Source: Planococcus chinensis
Lineage (GTDB): Bacteria > Bacillota > Bacilli > Bacillales_A > Planococcaceae
DNA: 38,119 bases
NCBI RefSeq assembly: GCF_020071995.1
Contig: NZ_JABWTK010000019.1
Span: 1 to 38,119, forward strand
Reading direction: 5' to 3'
Shown in pieces: positions 33,177 to 38,119 of the stretch. A program made the translations under genes and the position numbers. The notes under the pieces are model-generated. The model had not been told where the DNA came from. It worked only from the letters and a program-made list of their open reading frames with translations, and made no database searches. Positions within the stretch are counted from its first letter, which is position 1. Every line of letters starts with the position of its first letter.

Positions 33177-33290
33177 TTGAAAATACCTCCAGATGTGCTA
33201 CAATAAGCACAGATTAGTAATTCTTGTTCCTCTACCACAACGGAACGCCGTGACTCGAACTGCGCCAACAGTTATCGAGTCTATTTTTTT
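33177..33290 (+). ncRNA. Candidate antisense small RNA with own promoter and terminator
   Basis: TTGAAA (33177-33182), a 16-bp spacer and TACAAT (33199-33204), preceded by TG for an extended -10, make a strong plus-strand promoter. The predicted RNA starts near 33211 and has a stem GTTCC/GGAAC (33226-33246). It ends in a terminator: GACTCGA...TCGAGTC (33252-33281), with an inner ACTG/CAGT and TTTTTTT at 33284-33290. About 80 nt. It is antisense to the gp157 leader on the minus strand. Confidence 0.6.
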
Positions 33291-33418
33291 GCGCTTTTTT
33301 CTAAAACGATGACCGTCAACGCCAATACCTGTTCATCCGTTAAGAATGAATTGCCGCTGTTCGCTTCCAGCATTTCATTGACCACATTCACTGCAGCTTC
33401 GATTGCTTGTTCTCCCAT
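33281..33418 (-). CDS. 45-residue hypothetical protein
   Basis: MGEQAIEAAVNVVNEMLEAN then SGNSFLTDEQVLALTVIVLE with a lysine-rich end. GGAGGTGAG precedes the ATG at 33418. An alpha-helical early peptide; it lies between the twin repeat and the antisense RNA terminator, which overlaps its stop codon. Confidence 0.6.
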   Translation of the reverse strand: MGEQAIEAAVNVVNEMLEANSGNSFLTDEQVLALTVIVLEKSAKK

Positions 33419-33458
33419 TTCTCTCACCTCCTCCCAATGTCTTATGTGCTATTGACTG

Positions 33459-33499
33459 ACTTTCAAGAAATAATTTACAGTCAGTTGGTAAAAAAATAA
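33459..33499. repeat. Twin intergenic repeat, copy 1
   Basis: A 41-bp sequence ACTTTCAAGAAA...TTTACAGTCAGTT... resembles 34850-34889: 28 consecutive bases with one mismatch. Here it also carries the inverted pair ACTGACT (33455-33461) / AGTCAGT (33479-33485). Upstream of the 33281-33418 gene. Confidence 0.7.
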
Positions 33500-33510
33500 G
33501 GCCATTTGAT

Positions 33511-34188
33511 TTACCAGCCAAACTCCATCGGCATATATCCTTGTTGCTGTGTTCTAATGATTTCTCTCAAGTCCGTTTTAGGCTCCTGGATATCTGATTC
33601 AGTTACACGGATCAAAAATCTCCATTCATGAGCTTTTGCAGCTACTCCAGTGTGGATTTCCCACCAATCCCACATTACCGGCGTACAGCTAGGAGCTTCG
33701 AAATAAGACAACTCGCCACTATTTACACGATCATTTACTTGCTTAGAAACCATTTTGTAAAGCTTCGAATCAGGCACTTCTGGTACTTCCAGTTCGACAT
33801 TGCGCTGTTCAAGGAATTGAGTTAGACAAGCTTCACCTGTAACAAGTAAGTGGAAAATTGGGCTGTCCATTTCTTCTTGTGCTTGAATGTTAGGCGCTAG
33901 CTTTGCCGTTGGGTCGAGCGAAGATCCTCTCGGTACTCCATCTGTATGCCATCCTGGAATAGCCGGGCACATACCTGGAATCAACATATGGATTTTTGTA
34001 TCGACGATTATATTCTTCTTAGTCATTTGTAAATCCATGGAACCGATGGCTGCACGCGTTAAATCTCCGCCGTATTTCAATGCGTCTTCGAGTGATGCAT
34101 TGTGTAAACCCAATGTGTTTTTAACTAATTCTTGTGAAGGTTGTTCAATTGGATTGCCGAATTTTAAATCACTGCGATTAAATTTCAT
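33511..34188 (-). CDS. Possible 2-oxoglutarate/Fe(II)-dependent oxygenase
   Basis: A 225-residue protein from the ATG at 34188 (GGAGG 9 bases upstream). It holds H81-x-D83 (PGWHTDG), then H179 and R190 or R194 (WEIHTGVAAKAHEWRFLIR). This is the order and spacing of the iron facial triad and oxoglutarate-binding arginine in the 2OG-Fe(II) oxygenase fold. The N-terminal region (about 1-60) lacks this similarity. Substrate unknown; DNA or nucleotide modification is one possibility from its place among replication genes. The match is by motif only, not fold comparison. Confidence 0.6.
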   Translation of the reverse strand: MKFNRSDLKFGNPIEQPSQELVKNTLGLHNASLEDALKYGGDLTRAAIGSMDLQMTKKNIIVDTKIHMLIPGMCPAIPGWHTDGVPRGSSLDPTAKLAPNIQAQEEMDSPIFHLLVTGEACLTQFLEQRNVELEVPEVPDSKLYKMVSKQVNDRVNSGELSYFEAPSCTPVMWDWWEIHTGVAAKAHEWRFLIRVTESDIQEPKTDLREIIRTQQQGYMPMEFGW

Positions 34189-34291
34189 TCTCTTCTTCCT
34201 CCATTTCGTTTTGTCGCTCATAGTCCAGGTATTCTTTTTCTGGAAACCCCATGCGTTCGATCCGATCAATGTCCGGGTGTTGTATGTCCAT
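34178..34291 (-). CDS. 37-residue acidic protein
   Basis: MDIQHPDIDRIERMGFPEKE then YLDYERQNEMEEEENEI. CAGGTG lies 6 bases upstream of the ATG at 34291. It overlaps the oxygenase-like gene by 11 bp. The conserved-looking 'DI.HPDI.RIE..G.P' suggests a genuine small family; function unknown. Confidence 0.6.
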   Translation of the reverse strand: MDIQHPDIDRIERMGFPEKEYLDYERQNEMEEEENEI

Positions 34292-34330
34292 TTGGTTCAC
34301 CTGCTTTCGGTGCTGCGTAGTTTGGGCCAA

Positions 34331-34513
34331 CTATGAAAGCATTATTTCTAATTGAGCATTTAGTTCTTTGGCACAATTCTTACAAAGGTTTATTACAAAA
34401 ACTTCATTGTCATTCTCTACTTCCGTTCGCAAAAGCACTTCTTTCGATTTACAAAAACGACATTTGCTATTATTAGGAATTTTCGATGTTACGAAAATAT
34501 CAACTTCTACCAT
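34331..34513 (-). CDS. Small zinc-ribbon protein
   Basis: A 60-residue protein with two CxxC pairs (CRFC and CKNC) 24 residues apart, a zinc-ribbon pattern, joined by beta strands (EVLLRTEVENDNEVFVINLC). Likely binds zinc; partner unknown. Confidence 0.65.
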   Translation of the reverse strand: MVEVDIFVTSKIPNNSKCRFCKSKEVLLRTEVENDNEVFVINLCKNCAKELNAQLEIMLS

Positions 34514-34550
34514 TCTTAAACCTCCCCCTTTTCCTTCAACTGCGCAGCAA

Positions 34551-34787
34551 CTACCGAACCACCATTTCCATTTGCTTCACCGATACAACTCCTGGATAAC
34601 CGGTAAGAGCTACCTGAAGCATGCTTTCAACTTCATCGAACCGTTCTTCTGTTTCCAGTACGTCTTCCGCATCCACAGAGAACCAAAGTTTTGCTATGTC
34701 TCCGGATTCACGTGTAATCTGTTCAACCTTCGCCATGTTTACGATGATTGGGCCGCCGCCTAATTCGTTGACCTTCAAAAAGACCAT
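34551..34787 (-). CDS. Hypothetical early protein
   Basis: A 78-residue protein, ATG at 34787 eight bases after GGAGG (a GTG two codons earlier is too close). It contains MVFLKVNELGGGPIIVNMAK and 'VLETEERFDEVESMLQVAL'; alpha/beta, no family recognised. Confidence 0.65.
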   Translation of the reverse strand: MVFLKVNELGGGPIIVNMAKVEQITRESGDIAKLWFSVDAEDVLETEERFDEVESMLQVALTGYPGVVSVKQMEMVVR

Positions 34788-34849
34788 TTGCACTTCCTCC
34801 TTTTCCTATTCGATTACCAATTACAAGCAAGAGCTGTTTTTAAATCCTA

Positions 34850-34889
34850 ACTTTCAAGAAAAAATTTACAGTCAGTTACCAAAAAATAA
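34850..34889. repeat. Twin intergenic repeat, copy 2
   Basis: A 40-bp copy of the element at 33459-33499, here upstream of the 34551-34787 gene and after the stop of the 34894-35052 gene. The two copies share about 36 of 41 positions. Confidence 0.7.
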
Positions 34890-34893
34890 ATGC

Positions 34894-35052
34894 CTATCTT
34901 GGCGCTTCGATTTCTTTGAGCTCCAGTGTCCGGGTATGTTCCAATATCCAAATGCCATTTGCTTGTTTGCACAGTAACCATTCGAACGGATTAAATCCTA
35001 ATGCTGCTAAGTGCTGGCGCTGATTACGTGATAAGCGTTTCCCCTGTTTCAT
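34894..35052 (-). CDS. DUF6906-like small protein
   Basis: A 52-residue protein beginning MKQGKRLSRNQRQHLAALGF, then NPFEWLLCKQANGIWILEHT. This matches the short DUF6906-type proteins (MKQGK.PTR.QK..I...GLNP..WL..K) of Bacillota phages. The ATG overlaps the previous stop by 4 bp. Function unknown. Confidence 0.7.
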   Translation of the reverse strand: MKQGKRLSRNQRQHLAALGFNPFEWLLCKQANGIWILEHTRTLELKEIEAPR

Positions 35053-35267
35053 TTGCCATCACCTCTTGTTACCGAACCACCTGCAAGCAATAACCTTCCC
35101 TGGAGCCGCTGGTAATGAGTAGCAATACGTCTGTGGGCTGTCCGTGCTTTTCGCGCTTTCCGTTCGTGCTCATACGCTTTGTACCATGCCAATGAATATA
35201 TCGTGATAATCGGCATAGTGATTATTCCAATCCCCATAACAATTAAGATATTGCCACTGTGAATCAT
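35049..35267 (-). CDS. Single-span membrane protein
   Basis: A 72-residue protein: one N-terminal membrane span (about residues 7-29, ILIVMGIGIITMPIITIYSL) and a strongly basic tail (HERKARKARTAHRRIATHYQ). Not recognised. Confidence 0.65.
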   Translation of the reverse strand: MIHSGNILIVMGIGIITMPIITIYSLAWYKAYEHERKARKARTAHRRIATHYQRLQGRLLLAGGSVTRGDGK

Positions 35268-35297
35268 TTAATCCACCCCTTGATTTTTAATTAGCGT

Positions 35298-35308
35298 CTG
35301 TCCACGCG
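35298..35308 (+). repeat. CTGTCCACGC element, copy 2
   Basis: CTGTCCACGCG in the 51-bp gap between the DUF771 gene stop and the start of the 35049-35267 gene. It shares GTCTGTCCACGC with the 36849 copy. Confidence 0.5.
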
Positions 35309-35318
35309 TTTTATTTGA

Positions 35319-35591
35319 TTACCATTCGTCCATGATTTTCTTCATTGCTCCCAAGCTTTCTTCGTAAAACCAATAACGCTTGCCCTTCTCTTTCCTGCGT
35401 TCCAGTATTTTCATCCGTGGATCGTGCAGGAACTCATTCTCCAGAAAGGACTTACTCATGCAAGTCCTTTTAGCCATTTGGTCTATATCCCACGTAAATA
35501 GCGTCTGGTGAATTGCGGTATCGAGTTTTTCGTTTACTTGTCTGCGAATCTCTTCCTGATCGATGTCCAAATTAATTTTTGCAATCGGCAT
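35319..35591 (-). CDS. DUF771-family protein
   Basis: A 90-residue protein. '[20 protein letters not shown]' and '[20 protein letters not shown]' match DUF771, a helix-turn-helix-like family that follows the Cro gene in many phages and resembles excisionases. It could help excision or early control; this is inference. Confidence 0.8.
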   Translation of the reverse strand: MPIAKINLDIDQEEIRRQVNEKLDTAIHQTLFTWDIDQMAKRTCMSKSFLENEFLHDPRMKILERRKEKGKRYWFYEESLGAMKKIMDEW

Positions 35592-35816
35592 TTACATCAC
35601 CTCACTTTCTACCTTCCTGGACTGGTCCTCATTATCGAAAAGGTACTCCAAATTATGTTCCGGAAAATACGCTTTCTTGATCGCGAGCGCTTCGTCAAAA
35701 CTGAATGAATATTTTCCGTTCAGTTTGTCGTAGACGGTTGAATACCGGACGCCTAAGAGGATAGCTAGGTCTTTGCCCCTAATGCCTCTCCGGGCCATCT
35801 CTGCCCTTAAATTCAT
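35592..35816 (-). CDS. Cro-like transcriptional regulator
   Basis: A 74-residue XRE-type protein; 'GKDLAILLGVRYSTVYDKLN' is the helix-turn-helix. The start at 35816 (MNLRAEM) follows GGAG by 10 bases. It is the first gene of the early operon and should act at the palindromes between it and the repressor. Confidence 0.85.
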   Translation of the reverse strand: MNLRAEMARRGIRGKDLAILLGVRYSTVYDKLNGKYSFSFDEALAIKKAYFPEHNLEYLFDNEDQSRKVESEVM

Positions 35817-35846
35817 CAGCAAATTTCTCCACCTCTTTTCATGATA

Positions 35847-35903
35847 AACGCAATTGCGTTCACTTGATATTTAAACTATAAACGCAATTGCGTTCATTGT
35901 CAA
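35847..35903 (-). promoter_or_regulatory. Early promoter with two palindromic operators
   Basis: On the minus strand TTGACA (35898-35903), a 17-bp spacer and TATAGT (35875-35880). The perfect palindrome AACGCAATTGCGTT occurs at 35881-35894, filling the spacer, and at 35847-35860, 34 bp away. Repressor bound there would block the promoter. Confidence 0.9.
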
Positions 35904-35986
35904 CGCATATAGTAAATAAATAAACGAAAAGTTGTCCAAAAACACTTTACTTCCTATTTAAAATGTAGTACGCTAGCGATATAGAA

Positions 35987-36000
35987 AACGAAATTTCGTA
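35987..36000 (+). promoter_or_regulatory. Degenerate third operator
   Basis: AACGAAATTTCGTA matches 11 of 14 bases of the operator and lies just before the repressor ribosome site, where Cro or excess repressor could turn down its synthesis. Possible plus-strand promoter bases TTGTCC and TATTTA, 17 bp apart, lie upstream. Confidence 0.5.
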
Positions 36001-36017
36001 CAAAACGGGGGATAATG

Positions 36018-36347
36018 ATGGATAAAAGAGCAGAAATCGTAAAAGAATTGATAGATAAAAATTGGAAAAGTCGTCGTGCTTTTGCTTTAGAAATCGGAAT
36101 TGCACCTTCGACCCTTTCTTCAATGCTTGAAAGAGGAATTGGTAACGCCAGTGTGGACAGCGTAATTAAAGTTTGTGCCGGACTCGGTATCACAACAGAT
36201 CAATTACAACGCATGGCTGAAGGCGAAGAAGTGGGATCACGCGGAATCGAAACGATTGCTGCACACATCGACGAAGATGTAACGGAGGAAGAAATCGAAG
36301 AGATCAAGAAGTATATCGATTTCATCAAATCACAGCGAAAGAATTGA
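36018..36347 (+). CDS. CI-like phage repressor
   Basis: A 109-residue XRE repressor. 'SRRAFALEIGIAPSTLSSML' is the helix-turn-helix, followed by 'NASVDSVIKVCAGLGITTDQ'; there is no S24 self-cleavage domain. The end is a short charged helix (EEEIEEIKKYIDFIKS). The start at 36018 gives GGGGG six bases upstream. Without self-cleavage, induction is likely by the adjacent ImmA-like protease. Confidence 0.92.
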   Translation: MDKRAEIVKELIDKNWKSRRAFALEIGIAPSTLSSMLERGIGNASVDSVIKVCAGLGITTDQLQRMAEGEEVGSRGIETIAAHIDEDVTEEEIEEIKKYIDFIKSQRKN

Positions 36348-36356
36348 GGGTTTTGC

Positions 36357-36809
36357 ATGACCAGATTCGAGCGATTAATGATCCAGTATCCACATTTGGA
36401 CATAAAAGAGGATAGTTACATGCCAAAAGGTCTTTCTGGACTTTACTTTGACAATTCCATCCGGATAAACAAAAGGCTGCTGGCGTATGAAAAGACGGGA
36501 GTACTCGCAGAAGAAATAGGGCATCACGAAACCACGCACGGGGATATCCTGGACTATAACGACACTCGTAAAAGAAAGCTTGAAGTTCTTGCCCGCAGAT
36601 GGGGATATGAGAAAATTGTCTCTCTCGACAAATTAATTCAATGCTACGAAGCTCGATACATAACGATTGAAGATGTTTGTACTCACTTAGAGATTACTGA
36701 CACATACTTAAAAAGCGCTTTGGAATTTTATAATGTAAAGTACGGTGGCACCTGCACACATAAGAATTATCGAATTACGTTTGATCCACTTAATATCAAG
36801 CCCATTTAA
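36357..36809 (+). CDS. ImmA/IrrE-like metallopeptidase
   Basis: A 150-residue protein, 9 bp after the repressor. 'YEKTGVLAEEIGHHETTHGD' occupies the zinc-motif place of ImmA; the canonical HExxH first histidine is replaced (EEIGHH). 'RKRKLEVLARRWGYEKIV' is typical of the family. ImmA proteases cut their partner repressor on DNA damage (B. subtilis ICEBs1). Confidence 0.85.
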   Translation: MTRFERLMIQYPHLDIKEDSYMPKGLSGLYFDNSIRINKRLLAYEKTGVLAEEIGHHETTHGDILDYNDTRKRKLEVLARRWGYEKIVSLDKLIQCYEARYITIEDVCTHLEITDTYLKSALEFYNVKYGGTCTHKNYRITFDPLNIKPI

Positions 36810-36850
36810 GGAGGTGGTGTTTAAAATTATTTCGTCCCCCATTTGAGTGT

Positions 36851-36860
36851 CTGTCCACGC
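36851..36860 (+). repeat. CTGTCCACGC element, copy 3
   Basis: It lies 16 bases upstream of the integrase ATG, overlapping where an integrase promoter or operator would be. See copies at 168-178 and 35298-35308. Confidence 0.5.
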
Positions 36861-36876
36861 AAGAGGGAGAAAAATA

Positions 36877-38022
36877 ATGACAAAAACCAAATCTAAAAAA
36901 TATGAGCATGTCTTTTCTTATACGGATCGCAAAGGAAGTAAACTATGGGGATTCCGTTACCGGTACTATGATTCATTAGGGAATCGTCGCGAGAAAGCGA
37001 AGCAAGGTTTTGCATCAGAGAAGGATGCGTATAGAGGTGTACTGGAAGTTCAGACGCAAGTAATCAACGGCGATACGAAACGTGTCGAAAACTCGAGCCT
37101 TACCATTTCGGAGTGGTTGGATATTTGGTATGAAACCCATAAAGGTGATTGGGCTGTTTCTTCCCTGTTGCAGCGCAAGAACGCGATTCAGTACCAAATG
37201 AAACCATTAATCGGCCATTACCGGCTTGCTGATCTGGATAAGAGTACGTATAAGCGCGAGTACTTGAATGTCCTGGCGAAGAAATACAAACCGAGTACGG
37301 TGAAGTTATTCCACCGATTGTTTAAGATTGCCGTTAATGCAGCTGTGGATGATGAAATCATTCCGAGGAATCGATTTTCGAAGATTTCACTGGTGGATGA
37401 AGAAAGCAGTGAGAACTATTATTCTGCAGAAGAGCTTCGGGAATTTTTAACGATAGCCGAGGATACAGAGAACATCACGAACTATACGTTCATTTACCTG
37501 TTGGCTTATACGGGCTTGCGAAGAGGTGAAGCACAAGGACTCCAGTGGGATGATGTGGATTTCGAGAAGAAAACATTAACTGTTGGCCGGACTCGGGACG
37601 TTAACGGCGATCGCAAGCCGAAAACAAAAAGAAGCCGCCGAACAATTAAGCTCGACGACTTGGTCCTACACCAACTCAAATTATACCGGACCTGGTGCAA
37701 AAAAACCATGCTGACATTCGGTGAGAAAATGAAAGACACTGATTTTATTTTCATTTCCCGTCAGTCCGGAAAACCGATTGGCGACAACACCATCAAATAT
37801 GCTTTTGAACGAATCCTCAATCAGACGGATCTAAAGTATATTACGCCACACGGACTCCGGCACACGCATTGTACTTTGTTAATTCAAGCGAAGATACCTG
37901 TCCCAACCATAGCTGAACGGCTGGGGAATACTCCGCAAATGATTCACAGCGTTTATGGCCATGCCTTAAAAGAGGTTGAGGAAGAGTCTGTGGAATCCTT
38001 CTCACGAATTATGAATATGTAG
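36877..38022 (+). CDS. int: Tyrosine integrase
   Basis: A 381-residue site-specific recombinase from the ATG at 36877 (GAGGGAG upstream). Residues about 10-65 are an arm-binding-like AP2-type domain (SYTDRKGSKLWGFRYRYYDS), 75-165 the core-binding domain, 180-375 the catalytic domain. Catalytic residues: R215 (TGLRRGE), H325 and R328 (PHGLRHTH) and Y360 (HSVYGH). The usual second histidine after LG is N351, as in some Gram-positive phage integrases. attR begins 76 bp after its stop. Confidence 0.95.
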   Translation: MTKTKSKKYEHVFSYTDRKGSKLWGFRYRYYDSLGNRREKAKQGFASEKDAYRGVLEVQTQVINGDTKRVENSSLTISEWLDIWYETHKGDWAVSSLLQRKNAIQYQMKPLIGHYRLADLDKSTYKREYLNVLAKKYKPSTVKLFHRLFKIAVNAAVDDEIIPRNRFSKISLVDEESSENYYSAEELREFLTIAEDTENITNYTFIYLLAYTGLRRGEAQGLQWDDVDFEKKTLTVGRTRDVNGDRKPKTKRSRRTIKLDDLVLHQLKLYRTWCKKTMLTFGEKMKDTDFIFISRQSGKPIGDNTIKYAFERILNQTDLKYITPHGLRHTHCTLLIQAKIPVPTIAERLGNTPQMIHSVYGHALKEVEEESVESFSRIMNM

Positions 38023-38026
38023 GAAC

Positions 38027-38045
38027 TGGGGGAACTTCTGGGGGA
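38027..38045 (+). other. Putative integrase arm-type sites, attR side
   Basis: TGGGGGA at 38027-38033 and 38039-38045, 12 bp apart, in a context matching the attL-side pair at 138-155 (AACTGGGGGAA...TGGGGGA, then TTTTT). Confidence 0.55.
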
Positions 38046-38065
38046 GCTTTTTGAAACAGCCCACC

Positions 38066-38090
38066 AAACCCTTACAGTGCAAAGGGTTTT
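38066..38090 (+). terminator. Integrase terminator
   Basis: AAACCCTT (38066-38073) and AAGGGTTT (38082-38089) form an 8-bp stem followed by a short T-run before attR. Confidence 0.7.
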
Positions 38091-38098
38091 CGATACTA

Positions 38099-38119
38099 TT
38101 GAGTACTACTCACGTTAAT
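38099..38119. repeat. att: attR core
   Basis: Exact copy of bases 1-21, ending at the last base of the window. Confidence 0.9.

Larger units (their letters stand above)
1669..37994. repeat. Dispersed heptamer CTGTGGA/TCCACAG, at least 41 copies
   Basis: By hand count the 7-mer or its complement starts at 1669, 2241, 3029, 3556, 3625, 4333, 4415, 4876, 6526, 7334, 8070, 8599, 9803, 10631, 11341, 11729, 12139, 12589, 13432, 13962, 14109, 14894, 15775, 16128, 16931, 17393, 17559, 18498, 19711, 20063, 20966, 21836, 22926, 23916, 24594, 25348, 26004, 26129, 34672, 37343 and 37988. About 5 would be expected for any 7-mer at equal base use. The base after CTGTGGA is nearly always A or T. They occur in all reading frames and between genes. 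Confidence 0.85.

Noticed and set aside
33230..33280. tRNA-like T-loop GTTCGAGTC on the minus strand
   Set aside because: No matching acceptor, D or anticodon arms within tRNA distance; the same bases form the plus-strand terminator stem.
36847..36876. GTG start of integrase 10 codons earlier
   Set aside because: No ribosome site before 36847; GAGGGAG is correctly placed for 36877.
1669..37994. CTGTGGA as DnaA boxes
   Set aside because: TCCACA is shared with TTATCCACA, but most copies lack the TTA side and have a conserved G after TCCACA; they do not cluster at the iterons.
1..38119. CRISPR array, IS element, rRNA or true tRNA gene
   Set aside because: No spaced repeats, transposase with inverted ends or folded RNA gene was seen.

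Overview
The window is one complete temperate siphophage integrated as a prophage, cut exactly at its attachment cores: the same 21-bp sequence is at 1-21 and 38099-38119. The host is most likely a low- to mid-GC Bacillota, perhaps Planococcaceae or Bacillaceae. This rests on Gram-positive ribosome-binding sites, a phi LC3-type holin, an Amidase_2 endolysin ending in an S-layer-homology-like segment, a RinA-type late regulator and an ImmA-type repressor protease. The species cannot be named from this sequence.

Layout, right to left, because nearly all lytic genes are on the minus strand. The lysogeny module is on the plus strand at 36.0-38.1 kb: a CI-like repressor, an ImmA-like protease and a tyrosine integrase, followed by a terminator, two putative integrase arm sites and attR. 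A divergent control region (35.82-36.01 kb) has two perfect copies and one degenerate copy of a 14-bp palindromic operator and a strong minus-strand early promoter. The early operon (35.8-22.0 kb, minus) encodes a Cro-like protein, a DUF771 protein, small orphans, a possible 2-oxoglutarate/Fe(II) oxygenase, Gp157, ERF annealing protein, a replication initiator with out-of-frame iterons, DnaB-like helicase, HNH proteins, SSB, RusA, many tiny overlapping genes, a MazG-like protein and RinA. The late operon (21.9-1.2 kb, minus) runs HNH, terminase, portal, protease, capsid, connectors, tail, tape measure, baseplate, holin and endolysin. Near attL a divergent pair (209-592 minus, 733-1176 plus) has its own promoter and terminators and may be expressed in the lysogen.

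Working together: CI and ImmA hold lysogeny at the shared operators. On induction the minus promoter drives Cro, replication and recombination, then RinA is expected to activate the late operon. HNH plus terminase cut cos and package an HK97-type head. A GGGAAAC -1 frameshift makes the tail-assembly chaperone fusion. The receptor-binding SGNH-esterase fibre sits, unusually, between Dit and Tal. Holin and amidase lyse the cell.

Most unusual signals: (1) the heptamer CTGTGGA (or its complement) occurs at least 41 times by hand count, where about 5 are expected for a random 7-mer, concentrated in 1.6-26.2 kb and absent from 26.2-34.6 kb; (2) a plus-strand promoter, two stem-loops and a terminator define a likely antisense small RNA at 33.18-33.29 kb; (3) a protein with an HxD...H...R pattern sits in the early operon; (4) a 10-bp element is present at three control-type positions near the prophage ends and early region.
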